Below are positions 25,905 through 35,127 of a DNA stretch of 64,000 nt, piece by piece; within the stretch, counting starts at the first letter, position 1, and each line of letters opens with the position of its first letter. A model generated the notes under the pieces. The model searched no databases. It saw nothing but the letters and a program-made list of their open reading frames with translations, and had not been told where the DNA came from. This stretch comes from Curtobacterium pusillum. GTDB lineage: Bacteria > Actinomycetota > Actinomycetes > Actinomycetales > Microbacteriaceae. Made by a program: the position numbers and the translations under genes. Location: assembly GCF_007680845.1 (NCBI RefSeq), contig NZ_VEIY01000001.1:256227-320226 (forward strand), given 5' to 3'.

Positions 25905-27202
25905 GTGGCCGTCCCGAACACCGGGCTCGCGGCGGCGGTCGCACCCCCGGGCATGACGCTGACCGGCTCGCGGCGGATCGCGATCACGGTCACGTCGTCC
26001 TCGTGCGGGACCTCCCGCGCCCGCTCCGACAGCGCCGCGACGACCGCCGAGGGATCGGAGTCAGCGCGTGCCAGTTCGGCCACCGCGTCGACGGTGTCCT
26101 CCCGGCCGCCGAACAGGTCGAGCACGCCGTCGCTGAACGAGATGAGCAGGTCGCCGGGCTCGAGGAACCCCTCCGTCGTCGCCCACTCGTCGCGCAGTCC
26201 CATCCCGAGCGGCAGGTCCGTCGAGCGCAGACGCTCGGCACGGCCATCGCCCCGCAGCACGAAGCTCAGCCCGTGACCGGCGTCGGCCCACCGCAGGGTG
26301 CCGCCGTCGGAGATGCGTGCGTGGAAGAGGGTCGTGAACGTGACATCGTTGTCGTTGCTCTCGGCGGCGAGCCCGTCCGACGCCCGGAGCAGCGCCTCGG
26401 AAGGATCATCGACGGCGCGGGCGCTCCGCAGCGTGGCCCGGACAGCCGCTGCGATGAGGCCTGCGCCGACGCCCTTGCCCATCACGTCGCCGAGGCTGAC
26501 GGCGATGCCGCTGCTCGTCGTGTACCAGTCGAAGAAGTCACCGCCGACGGTCTTCGCCGGCAGACAGGCCCCGGCGACCGCGACGTTCGATCCGAGGTGA
26601 TCGGTCGCCGCTGGCAGCAGCGATCGCTGGACGGTGGCGGCACGGTCGATCTCGGCGCGGATGCGCGCCTCGCCCAGCCGAGCGGCACGGACGTTGAGCC
26701 GACCGCGTCGTGAGAGTTCCTGGACGATGGCAGCGACGGTGCCGAACACCACGACGGTGATGCCGAGGCGGACGAGCTCGCTCGTTCCCGGAGCGTTGGT
26801 CGGCGTCAGTGCGTACGGGGCGAGGATGACGAGCGTCACGCCCAGTGCGGCGAACAGCACGGTGCGGCGACCCTCGAGCGACGCGCACCACACCACGGGC
26901 AGCACGACGAGCGACGTGAACACCGACGAGCCGGACCCCGTGCCCGTACGGAAGAGCGCGATCGCCACGAAGTCGAGCACGAGCAGCACCGGCACGATCG
27001 CCGACGACCGTGGGAACACGAGCGCCAGCGCGGAGAACAGGGTCGCGACGGCGGTGCACACGAGACTCGCGAGGAAGGGCCCGTCGGCGGAGACCTCGAG
27101 AGACGGGAGCAGCACCGTGAGGAGCGCGCCGATCACCACCAGTGCGCTGAGTGGCGACTGCCGGACGAGGGGGCTCTCGATGACGCTGGTTGGGCGGATC
27201 AT
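25901..27202 (-). CDS. Membrane-anchored SpoIIE/PP2C-type serine phosphatase
   Basis: 433 residues. The N-terminal ~165 residues form about six membrane segments. A helical linker with ARIRAEIDRAATVQRSLLP leads into the PP2C_SIG domain, with metal-binding GGDFFDWY, VSLGDVMGKGVGAGL, WADAGHG and LLISFSDGVLDLF. Enzymes of this type dephosphorylate anti-sigma-factor antagonists in partner-switching stress systems. No antagonist or anti-sigma gene is adjacent. TAGCCT lies 9 bases before the ATG. Confidence 0.87.
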   Translation of the reverse strand: MIRPTSVIESPLVRQSPLSALVVIGALLTVLLPSLEVSADGPFLASLVCTAVATLFSALALVFPRSSAIVPVLLVLDFVAIALFRTGTGSGSSVFTSLVVLPVVWCASLEGRRTVLFAALGVTLVILAPYALTPTNAPGTSELVRLGITVVVFGTVAAIVQELSRRGRLNVRAARLGEARIRAEIDRAATVQRSLLPAATDHLGSNVAVAGACLPAKTVGGDFFDWYTTSSGIAVSLGDVMGKGVGAGLIAAAVRATLRSARAVDDPSEALLRASDGLAAESNDNDVTFTTLFHARISDGGTLRWADAGHGLSFVLRGDGRAERLRSTDLPLGMGLRDEWATTEGFLEPGDLLISFSDGVLDLFGGREDTVDAVAELARADSDPSAVVAALSERAREVPHEDDVTVIAIRREPVSVMPGGATAAASPVFGTAT

Positions 27203-27258
27203 GCTCGGCCCAGGCTACGTCTTGAGAGGTGCTCGCGTGCGCAGGACTCCTGGAACGG

Positions 27259-27978
27259 TCAGCGAGGCCAGGTCGCGACGACCGCCACTGCGTTGAAGAG
27301 CACGTGCGCCAGCACCGCGCCACCGACGCGGTCCGTCATCGCCACGAGGGTGCCGGTGAGCGAACCGAGGGCGAACGTGGTGAAGAAGACCCGGAAGCCC
27401 TCGATCTGGGTCGATCCAGCGCCGAGCAGCACGTGCAGCACCGCGAAGAGGAACGCGGTGAGCAGCACCGCGAGGAACCGGGTCCGTGGGGTGAGCTCGG
27501 CGGCCATGCGGCGCTGGAAGAGCCCTCGGAAGAACACCTCTTCGAGGAACGGGCTGACGAGCACGACCCCGACCGCCGACACGAGGAGCAAGCCGACGTC
27601 CGGCTGGCCAAGGCTCGGTGCGGGCGTCAGGCCGGTCGTACCGGTGAAGGACAGACCGAGGAAGACGTCGAGCACCCGGCAGACGATGACGATACCGATC
27701 GCGAAGACGACGTCGCCGAGGTCGAGACGGAGACGGGCGCGCAGGGTGTGACGACTCCGCCGCACAACCCACGCGGCGCCGACGACCAGCGGCACCCAGA
27801 CGGCCAGGTCGGCCAGCACGACCTGCAGCACGGGGGACGGCACACCCCCAGAGCGGGTGACGCTGCTGGCGACCCTGGCCAGGATGACGGCCGCGCCGAG
27901 CGCGATCAGCATCACGACCAGGTCGCGCTGGCGGGAGGTGTCGGGCTCGGTCATGGCCGCGTCCGGCTGCGTGGTCAT
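27259..27978 (-). CDS. CPBP-family intramembrane metalloprotease
   Basis: 239 residues, about seven membrane segments. Motifs are FLEEVFFRGLFQRRM (Glu-Glu, Arg), LLFAVLH-type AFLFAVLHVLLG (His) and LAHVLFNAVA (His). It is a second, distinct member besides the one at 4169. Start ATG has TACGGT exactly 6 bases upstream (27985-27990), a leaderless arrangement. It is divergent from the exopolysaccharide locus. The substrate is unknown. Confidence 0.85.
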   Translation of the reverse strand: MTTQPDAAMTEPDTSRQRDLVVMLIALGAAVILARVASSVTRSGGVPSPVLQVVLADLAVWVPLVVGAAWVVRRSRHTLRARLRLDLGDVVFAIGIVIVCRVLDVFLGLSFTGTTGLTPAPSLGQPDVGLLLVSAVGVVLVSPFLEEVFFRGLFQRRMAAELTPRTRFLAVLLTAFLFAVLHVLLGAGSTQIEGFRVFFTTFALGSLTGTLVAMTDRVGGAVLAHVLFNAVAVVATWPR

Positions 27979-28131
27979 GGGGCAACCGTAGAGGACCGAT
28001 GACGCGAAACGCAGCAGACAGCCGAGCGCGCCTCATTCGTGTGGCACTATTTCCATGTCGTGTGCTGGGACCACCCCGGTCACCTCGTGATGGGACCACG
28101 AGAACGGCAACGGTCGGGGAAGGCGGGCCGC

Positions 28132-29577
28132 GTGGAACTACGCGACTACATCACGGTGCTGCGTAAGGGATGGATCCTCATCCTCGTGCTGGCGCTGGTC
28201 GGCGTCGCGGCTGCGGCCGGCTTCTCGCTGTTGAAGAAGCCCGTGTACTCCGCGTCGGCGCAGGTGTTCGTGTCGACGGAGACCTCCGGGAGCGCCAGTG
28301 ACCTGGCACAGGGCAACACCTTCACGCAGCAGCGCGTCCTCACCTACTCGAACCTGGTCTCGACGCCGATCGTGCTCCTGCCGGTCATCTCGTCGCTGAA
28401 GCTCGACCTGACTGCCGACCAGCTCGCGACGATGGTCACGGCGACGGCGCCGACGAGCACCACGCTCATCTCGATCACGGTGGACGACACCGACCCGGTG
28501 CAGGCCGCGAACATCGCCAACGCCACCTCGCAGAGTCTGACCAACGTCGTGCAGGACATCGAGGCGACCGACGCGAACGGCACGAGCACCGTCAAGCTCA
28601 CCCGCGTCAAGCAGGCGCAGGTCCCGAGCACGCCCGTCAGCCCGAACGTGCCCGTCAACGTGGCGCTCGGTCTGCTCGTCGGTCTCGCGCTCGGTGTGGG
28701 CATCGCCGTGCTCCGGGAGACCCTCGACAACCGCGTCCGCACCGAGCTCGACGTCGAGAAGATCAGTGACAAGCCGGTCGTCGGCGGTATCGCGTACGAC
28801 AACAAGGCGTCCGAGCGACCGCTCATCGTGCAGGTGGATCCGCGGAGCCCACGCGCCGAGTCCTTCCGCACCCTCCGCACGAACCTGCAGTTCCTCGACA
28901 TCGGAACCGGTGCGCGCACCTTCGTCATGACGTCGTCCGTGCAGTCCGAGGGCAAGAGTACGACGGTCGCGAACCTCGCGATCGCGCTCGACAGTGCCGG
29001 GTTCCGCGTCATCCTCATCGACGCCGACCTCCGCCGCCCCCGGGTCGCCGAGTACATGGACGTCGACGGCACTGCAGGACTCACCGACGTCCTCATCGGC
29101 CGCGCGAGCCTGGAGGACGTCGCGCACCCGTGGGGTCGGGGCAACATGGTCGTCCTGCCGTCCGGGGCGATCCCGCCGAACCCGTCCGAACTCCTCGGCT
29201 CGCGCGCGATGCAGGACCTCATCACGACGCTCGAGCAGCAGTTCGACTACGTCCTGTTCGACGCCCCGCCGCTGCTGCCGGTGACGGACGCGGCGATCCT
29301 GGCGAAGAAGGCATCGGGAGCGATCCTCGCCGTTGCCTCGGGCAAGACCCACAAGGGTCAGCTCGCGGCTGCGGTCGCGTCACTCGAGAACGTCGGTGCG
29401 CCGATCGCTGGCTTCGTCATCACGATGATGCCTGTCAAGGGCCCCGGCGCCTACGGCTACGGCCGCTACGGCTACGGGTACGGCTACGGGATCGATGACG
29501 ATGATTCGACCCCGCCAGTCCGCGCCCCCAAGCGCACCGGTAAGAAGCTCGGCGCCCTCCGCCGCGCGGAACGCTGA
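28132..29577 (+). CDS. Polysaccharide co-polymerase fused to BY-kinase (Wzz/CpsD type)
   Basis: 481 residues. The N-terminal Wzz domain has two membrane segments (about 17-37 and 175-195). The cytoplasmic tyrosine-kinase domain has Walker A TSSVQSEGKSTTVANL (about 265-280), Walker A' VILIDADLRRPR and Walker B DYVLFDAPPLLP. A tyrosine cluster, GAYGYGRYGYGYGYG, precedes an acidic stretch and is the expected autophosphorylation site. It regulates chain length and export of the exopolysaccharide. The GTG at 28132 follows GGGGAAGG; it is the first gene of the locus. Confidence 0.93.
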   Translation: MELRDYITVLRKGWILILVLALVGVAAAAGFSLLKKPVYSASAQVFVSTETSGSASDLAQGNTFTQQRVLTYSNLVSTPIVLLPVISSLKLDLTADQLATMVTATAPTSTTLISITVDDTDPVQAANIANATSQSLTNVVQDIEATDANGTSTVKLTRVKQAQVPSTPVSPNVPVNVALGLLVGLALGVGIAVLRETLDNRVRTELDVEKISDKPVVGGIAYDNKASERPLIVQVDPRSPRAESFRTLRTNLQFLDIGTGARTFVMTSSVQSEGKSTTVANLAIALDSAGFRVILIDADLRRPRVAEYMDVDGTAGLTDVLIGRASLEDVAHPWGRGNMVVLPSGAIPPNPSELLGSRAMQDLITTLEQQFDYVLFDAPPLLPVTDAAILAKKASGAILAVASGKTHKGQLAAAVASLENVGAPIAGFVITMMPVKGPGAYGYGRYGYGYGYGIDDDDSTPPVRAPKRTGKKLGALRRAER

Positions 29578-29592
29578 GAGGGGCTGGGGGAC

Positions 29593-30558
29593 ATGACCTC
29601 TCGCCGGGGAACCCGAAACCTCGGCCGCGGGCTTCCGCGGACCACACTGATCGTGGTCGCCGCAGTCGTGGTGCTGCTGGTCGTCGTCGACGTCGTGCTC
29701 GTCGCGCTCGCGCTCGGGCGCACGTCGCCGGAGCAGCACGGGCCCGCCGGTCCGATCCCGACGTTCACCAGCACACCCGACGCATCCGAGCCCGCCTCGC
29801 CGTCGCCGTCCGCCACCTCGGTCCCGTCGCCCAATGCGGACGGTGCGTCATCGGTCGCCCCGAGCCGTAACCTGCTGTCCGCACTGGACGGCACCGAGGC
29901 ATGGCGCGCCTCCAGTGGGTCGTGTTCCGCTGACGGGCCGGTGCTGCAGCACACGACCGATGGCGGTGTGTCGTGGCAGCCGGTCACGCTGGCCGGCGAC
30001 GTGCGCGCGATCAGCGCGCTCCGCGTCTCGACGGACGGCGTGTCCGTACTCGCTGAGATCGGTGACGACTGCGCCAGCACGGTGCGGACCAGCGCCGACG
30101 GCGGGGTCACCTGGGTCGACGGTAAGGCGGGTGCCGCAGGCGCCGGGATCACCCCCGAGGGGATCGTGCTCCGCACGGCTACCGAGGCCGCCCCGTGCTC
30201 CGACCCGGTCGACGCCTTCCAGGGGGAGCGCACGACGGTCGTCGTCTGCGACGGCCAGGTCGAGTGGCGGATGGGCACCCAGCCGTGGGTGGACCTGCCG
30301 CTCGGCGGTGTCCGGTCCATCGCCGTGGACGGCTCCGAGTACACCCTGGCCCGCATCGGCACGGCGAGCTGCGCCGGCGTCCAGATCGAGACCATGCCGG
30401 CGATCGCCGTCACGTCGTCGACCTCGACCACCCCGATCGGCTGCGACTCAGACGCCGACCCGGATCAACCGGTCTCCATCGACCGTGTCGGTGACGACGT
30501 CTGGCTGTGGAGCGGTGACGACGTGAAGGTGTCGGCGAACGGTGGCGCATCGTGGTGA
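29593..30558 (+). CDS. Membrane-anchored BNR/Asp-box protein of the exopolysaccharide locus
   Basis: 321 residues: a basic N-terminus, one membrane segment (TLIVVAAVVVLLVVVDVVLV), a Pro/Ser/Thr-rich spacer and an extracytoplasmic domain with Asp-box motifs TTDGGVSW, SADGGVTW and SANGGASW. Asp boxes mark beta-propellers seen in sialidases and photosystem assembly factors; no catalytic residues are obvious. It lies between the BY-kinase and the initiating transferase and overlaps the latter (GTGA), so a role in polysaccharide assembly or sensing is inferred from position. Confidence 0.7.
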   Translation: MTSRRGTRNLGRGLPRTTLIVVAAVVVLLVVVDVVLVALALGRTSPEQHGPAGPIPTFTSTPDASEPASPSPSATSVPSPNADGASSVAPSRNLLSALDGTEAWRASSGSCSADGPVLQHTTDGGVSWQPVTLAGDVRAISALRVSTDGVSVLAEIGDDCASTVRTSADGGVTWVDGKAGAAGAGITPEGIVLRTATEAAPCSDPVDAFQGERTTVVVCDGQVEWRMGTQPWVDLPLGGVRSIAVDGSEYTLARIGTASCAGVQIETMPAIAVTSSTSTTPIGCDSDADPDQPVSIDRVGDDVWLWSGDDVKVSANGGASW

Positions 30559-32015
30559 CGGTAACCGCGCGGACCGCTCATCAGGGCGGCAGCTGGGAGA
30601 CCAGCTATGCCCGTCGACTCGTCGTTACCGATGCCCTTGCGCTGATCTGGGTCGCCTTCGGTGTGCAGATCGCGTGGTTCGGGTTCGACAGCCGTGTGGT
30701 CGACGGCAGCATCGCCGACCTTGCGGTCGGCTACACCGCAGTCTCGGTCTTCATCGTCGTCGCGTGGATGATCGTCCTCGCCCTTTACGACACCCGGGAT
30801 GCCCGGTACATCGGTTCCGGTGCAGGGGAGTACCGGCGGATCGTCGACTCGGCGATCCGCCTGTTCGCCTTCGTCGCCATCGCCGCCTACGCGCTGAAGA
30901 TCGACCTTGCCCGCGGCTACATCTTCATCGCCTTCCCGCTCGGTGTGCTCCTGTTGCTGCTCACCCGTTGGATGTGGCGACAGTGGCTCAGCGGCCAGCG
31001 GCGCATGGGACGTTGTTCCGCGAGAGTCCTCCTGGTCGGGTCGTTGAACTCGGTCGAGCACCTCGCGTGGGAACTCGGTCGCCACCCGGAGGAGGGATAC
31101 CGAGTCGTCGGTGCCTGCGTGTCCGGCGTGCCGGTCGGCTCCGCCTTGCCCCGCTCTGGCGTCACCGTGTTCGGCTCTATCCCCGACGCGCTCGACTCGA
31201 TCGAGGCGAGCGGCGCGGACACCGTCGCCGTCACCAGTTCCGATGAGCTCGGCGCACAAGCTGTCCGCGAGCTGAGCTGGGGACTCGAGGGCGGACGCCA
31301 GCACCTGGTTGTCGCCCCAAGCCTCACGGAGATCAACGGTCCGCGGATCCACACGCGGCCGGTCGCAGGGCTGCCGCTCATCCACGTGGAGATGCCTCGG
31401 TACGACGGATCGACCCTGTTCCTCAAGCGGGCCTTCGACATCGTCGGGTCGGCGCTGTTGATCACTGTGCTGTCGCCGCTCCTCGTCGCCATCGCGCTGG
31501 CGGTGCGTTTCACGAGCGCTGGACCGGTCCTGTACCGGCAAGAACGCATCGGCCTCAACGGCGACCCGTTCAACATGCTGAAGTTCCGTTCGATGCGGAT
31601 CAACGCAGACGACGAACTCGCCGCGCTCCTCGCCGCACAGGGCCGGGGCGACACCCCGCTCTTCAAGCTGGAGAACGACCCACGCGTGACCTCCATCGGT
31701 CACCTGCTGCGACGACACTCCCTCGACGAATTCCCACAGCTCTTCAACGTCTTCTTCGGCTCCATGAGCCTGGTTGGCCCGCGCCCGCAGCGCGAAGGGG
31801 AAGTGGCCCTCTACGACGAAGCCGCCCGGCGTCGCCTCCTCTTGAAGCCCGGGATGAGTGGCCTTTGGCAGGTGGGCGGCCGGTCGTCACTCGGCTGGGA
31901 AGACGCCATCCGCCTGGACCTGTACTACGTCGAGAACTGGTCGTTGACCGGCGACGTCGTCATTCTGTGGAAGACCGTGAAGGCCGTGCTCGCACCCGGT
32001 GACGATGCGCACTGA
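30555..32015 (+). CDS. Polyprenyl-phosphate sugar-1-phosphate transferase (initiating)
   Basis: 486 residues. Five N-terminal membrane segments with a CoA-binding-like middle (VLLVGSLNSVEHLAWEL) are followed by the conserved C-terminal bacterial sugar-transferase domain from about residue 288: KRAFDIVGSALLI, NMLKFRSMRINADD, SLDEFPQLFNVFFGSMSLVG and PRPQREGEVALYDE, closing with LKPGMSGLWQV. It loads the first sugar phosphate on undecaprenyl phosphate. The GTG at 30555 overlaps the previous stop by 4 bases; GTG 30552 is equally possible. Confidence 0.92.
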   Translation: MTVTARTAHQGGSWETSYARRLVVTDALALIWVAFGVQIAWFGFDSRVVDGSIADLAVGYTAVSVFIVVAWMIVLALYDTRDARYIGSGAGEYRRIVDSAIRLFAFVAIAAYALKIDLARGYIFIAFPLGVLLLLLTRWMWRQWLSGQRRMGRCSARVLLVGSLNSVEHLAWELGRHPEEGYRVVGACVSGVPVGSALPRSGVTVFGSIPDALDSIEASGADTVAVTSSDELGAQAVRELSWGLEGGRQHLVVAPSLTEINGPRIHTRPVAGLPLIHVEMPRYDGSTLFLKRAFDIVGSALLITVLSPLLVAIALAVRFTSAGPVLYRQERIGLNGDPFNMLKFRSMRINADDELAALLAAQGRGDTPLFKLENDPRVTSIGHLLRRHSLDEFPQLFNVFFGSMSLVGPRPQREGEVALYDEAARRRLLLKPGMSGLWQVGGRSSLGWEDAIRLDLYYVENWSLTGDVVILWKTVKAVLAPGDDAH

Positions 32016-32075
32016 GACAACAACTCCTGCCGGGGTAACCCACCGAACTAAGGAAAGCATCGCCAAGGAAACAGC

Positions 32076-33425
32076 GTGGAGCGAGGAGAAATGGGCAACC
32101 TGAGCGGCGCATCCGAGCCAGGAAGACGGCGGAAGAGTGACCTTCGGGGAGCCATTGGCGCCGCGACCGTCGCGCGCATAGCGGTTTTGCTGACATCTTT
32201 TGCTCTCGTAACAATCAGTACGCGGCTTGTCCTCAAGCAAGCCGGCACTGATGAGTTCGGCGTGATCATGTTGGTGTCGACGATCGCACTTCTGTTCCCA
32301 TTCGCAGACCTGGGCTTGGGAGCATCGGTAATGAGCGAGATCGGGGCGAAAAGAGTTGATGCCTCCCGCCTTCTTGAGCTGCGTGATCTCCTAGGGCGCG
32401 TCAACAGAATTCTCACCATAGTGGGCACGGTGATAATACTCATTGGAATCGCGCTGTTCGTTCTCAACGCATGGCCCGCGGTGCTTAACGTCGACGGGGA
32501 CGACTCCTTCTTAAATCTCGCGGCAACCGTGACTGTGATGATCTTCGGCGTCAACGTCCGCCTAGGAGTAGGCTATCGAGTATTAATTGGTTTGGCTAAG
32601 ACTCATGTCGCTATACTCTGCCAATTAGCTACGCCCGTCGTGACTGTTGCTCTTGCGGGGGCCACCTTCGCTGGGCTGGTTCCGCCAGCATTCTTTGCCA
32701 CTGCCTATTCCCTAGGGCTACTCCTTGCAAACTCAATAATGTGCACCCTCGCATCTCGAGCCCTCGGCGCGCCCGCCCTGAGCCTTCGGCTCTATTCCAC
32801 TAATCGCGGCCCGGCAACCTCGCTCATGCGCACTTCAGTGCCAATGTTGGTCATCTCCGTGGCGACCCCGTTAGCGCTCCAGTCTGACCGAGTGGTGCTC
32901 GCCCACGTCTCAAGTCCATCGGCACTTACTGCCTACGCGCTCATATATCAGTTATATGGCCCCGCGTACAATCTGCTCACATCGGCCGCAACGCCTCTCT
33001 GGCCGCACTTTGCCCGGCTGCGGACAAGAGGCGGATCAGATCCCTGGCTCAAGTTGACCGGTGGATTCGCTTTGGCTGGACTGATCACGGGCGGATTACT
33101 CGTACTTATCTCGCCTGTGTATGAGCTTCTTGTTAGTACCTCCCACTCGGCGATACTGATGCAGACGGCGATTGCGGCCGGGCTGCTGATTTTCGCCCAG
33201 AGCACGCTGTTGACTAGTTCGATGAGCTTGACTACAGCAACAGGTCTGACGTTGCAGGCGGCGCTTGCGGTTGTCGCGTGCGTGTTGAGTATTGGTGGGT
33301 CTTTGGCGCTCGCGAGCGTACTAGGAGCTCCTGGGCCGCTGCTTGCTTCAGCCGCGGCCGTAGTTATCGCGCAATCGGTGCCGTTAGCCCTGCTTCGAAA
33401 GCGGTTGAGTGGAGTTGTCGCATGA
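32076..33425 (+). CDS. Wzx-type polysaccharide flippase (MOP superfamily)
   Basis: 449 residues, about 12-14 membrane segments. Features typical of the polysaccharide-export MOP branch include ARIAVLLTSFALVTISTRLV near the N-terminus, DEFGVIMLVSTIALLFPFAD and LGLGASVMSEIG. It would flip the lipid-linked repeat unit outwards. The GTG at 32076 has AGGA 6 bases upstream. Codon use shifts here (TTA, ATA, AGT are common), unlike the genes before, marking the start of the low-GC cassette. Confidence 0.85.
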   Translation: MERGEMGNLSGASEPGRRRKSDLRGAIGAATVARIAVLLTSFALVTISTRLVLKQAGTDEFGVIMLVSTIALLFPFADLGLGASVMSEIGAKRVDASRLLELRDLLGRVNRILTIVGTVIILIGIALFVLNAWPAVLNVDGDDSFLNLAATVTVMIFGVNVRLGVGYRVLIGLAKTHVAILCQLATPVVTVALAGATFAGLVPPAFFATAYSLGLLLANSIMCTLASRALGAPALSLRLYSTNRGPATSLMRTSVPMLVISVATPLALQSDRVVLAHVSSPSALTAYALIYQLYGPAYNLLTSAATPLWPHFARLRTRGGSDPWLKLTGGFALAGLITGGLLVLISPVYELLVSTSHSAILMQTAIAAGLLIFAQSTLLTSSMSLTTATGLTLQAALAVVACVLSIGGSLALASVLGAPGPLLASAAAVVIAQSVPLALLRKRLSGVVA

Positions 33426-34033
33426 AGCTATTGAAGTTACTCTATCGCAAGCTGAAGAATGGGCGCGTACGGATTCTGCTCAGAGCTGAAAATGGGCGCC
33501 GCCTAGAGATGTCGTCCTCAGTGAGTTTTGCAGGGAAACCGATTCTAACAACAGTTCCCGAATCACGTATCCGCCTCGGACCGAGGGCGCGGCTGGTCTC
33601 GACTTCTCGAAGTACGGACTTGGGAGTCAATCATCCGGTGGTACTGCGGACGCTCGTGTCTGGGGCGAGAATCCTGATCGGGCGAGATGTTGGTATAAGC
33701 GGTGGTTCAATCTGTGCCGCGAGTCTTGTCCAGATTGGAGACGGCGTCCTCATCGGTGCGAACGTGACCATCGCTGACACCGATTTTCACCCGGTTGATT
33801 CCTCGGCACGCCGCTACGCTCCTCTCCCTCCTCCGCGTGAGGGTGACGCGGTGGTTATCGGGGACAACGTCTTCATCGGGACTGCTGCAGTCATCCTCAA
33901 AGGCTCCCGAATCGGATCGAATTCGGTAGTAGGCGCAGGTGCGATAGTGAAAGGCCATTTTGCAAGCGGCTCGGTCATCGCGGGCAATCCTGCTCGGAGC
34001 ATAAAGTCATTGGCGCTGGAAGACGAAAGTTAG
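33422..34033 (+). CDS. Left-handed beta-helix O-acetyltransferase
   Basis: 203 residues with hexapeptide repeats: ISGGSICAASLVQIGDGVLI, GANVTIADTDFHPVD and IGDNVFIGTAAVILKGSRIG, GSNSVVGAGAIVKG, ending with SVIAGNPARSIKSL. The catalytic His is in ADTDFHPVD. WcaF/Maa-like enzymes O-acetylate exopolysaccharide sugars. The start ATG overlaps the flippase stop (ATGA). Low-GC composition like its neighbours. Confidence 0.86.
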   Translation: MKLLKLLYRKLKNGRVRILLRAENGRRLEMSSSVSFAGKPILTTVPESRIRLGPRARLVSTSRSTDLGVNHPVVLRTLVSGARILIGRDVGISGGSICAASLVQIGDGVLIGANVTIADTDFHPVDSSARRYAPLPPPREGDAVVIGDNVFIGTAAVILKGSRIGSNSVVGAGAIVKGHFASGSVIAGNPARSIKSLALEDES

Positions 34034-34041
34034 GTTACCGA

Positions 34042-35127
34042 GTGCCAATTTACTATCTTGTGGGCGGACTTGCCGCTCTACTCTCGTTCATAAGCGACCG
34101 GGTCGGCGGAAGCTACCGGCGATCCAGAGATGATCGCACTCCCACCGGTCGCACTCTATGGACGCCGTTTGACGTACTTTGCGTAGCGTTGCTGAGCGCC
34201 TTCGCGGGACTTCGTTACTTCGTGGGAACTGACTTCTGGCTGTACGACGGCCTAGCTAAGAATATGCATGGGCTGACGTTGCCGCAGGTCCTGTCATCTT
34301 CCCCCCAAGAGTGGGGTTTTACCACTCTCACCTTTGCGATTCAGAAGCTACTCCCTTTTCCGAACGCCGTCTTCGTCGTTTGCTCGACGGCTACTGTGGT
34401 GTTTGTCTACGAAGTGCTGCGCCGAGAGCTCGCTCAAGTTGCTGAGGGCGTCACCGTCTATGTTCTTTTCGCTTTCTATGTCTCCCCGTTCAACATTGTC
34501 CGACAGGGGCTCGCTGTATCGATCGTCTTTTACGCAAGAAGCGTCTGGGGCGAGCGAAGGTGGCTCGCGATTCTGCTTTACCTGGTTGCGGTGAGTATCC
34601 ACATTAGTGCAGTGGCCGCGATAGCCATGCAGCTTCTGGAAAGGTTCTTCGGCCGCAGCCGCCTTTTTGTTCCGGTGTTGATGATTCTAGCTCTTGTTGG
34701 CGCCGCCGCGCTGATTGCCGCACCACAAGCTAGGGTTGTTGTCGCGTATCTCAATCCCCGGTACGCTGACTACCTGGACACCGCCGGGGCCGGTTTCGGA
34801 ACCATCGCTACCGCGGCGATCTTCGGCATTCTGGCCTTTGCGAGCGCGATCGTAGGCAAGCAAACATATGATGATCGTGCTCGGCAGTGGCAAAACTATC
34901 TTTTCATCGGGGTCGGATTCCTCATCGCGGGCGTCGCGGCTGCCCCGGTGGCGAGGATGGCCCAGTATTTCTTGATCTACCTTGTGCTGCTAGCTCCGCG
35001 CCGCTTGGACGCTGTCGCGCGGCCGGGCATGGCTCGAGTCATTTGCACCTGTACAGGCGTTGTCTTCTTGGCCTTTTGGCTTCGGAACTATGATGGCCTT
35101 TTGCCCTACAATTGGATTTTTTCATGA
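34042..35127 (+). CDS. EpsG-like polysaccharide polymerase (Wzy role)
   Basis: 361 residues, about ten membrane segments. The EpsG hallmark is SAFAGLRYFVGTDFWLYDGL near residue 55-75, followed by FNIVRQGLAVSIVFYARSV and RWLAILLYLVAVSIHISAV. EpsG/Wzy proteins polymerise lipid-linked repeat units at the outer face of the membrane. Start GTG at 34042 lies 8 bases after the acetyltransferase stop. No other polymerase is in the locus, which supports this role. Confidence 0.82.
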   Translation: MPIYYLVGGLAALLSFISDRVGGSYRRSRDDRTPTGRTLWTPFDVLCVALLSAFAGLRYFVGTDFWLYDGLAKNMHGLTLPQVLSSSPQEWGFTTLTFAIQKLLPFPNAVFVVCSTATVVFVYEVLRRELAQVAEGVTVYVLFAFYVSPFNIVRQGLAVSIVFYARSVWGERRWLAILLYLVAVSIHISAVAAIAMQLLERFFGRSRLFVPVLMILALVGAAALIAAPQARVVVAYLNPRYADYLDTAGAGFGTIATAAIFGILAFASAIVGKQTYDDRARQWQNYLFIGVGFLIAGVAAAPVARMAQYFLIYLVLLAPRRLDAVARPGMARVICTCTGVVFLAFWLRNYDGLLPYNWIFS

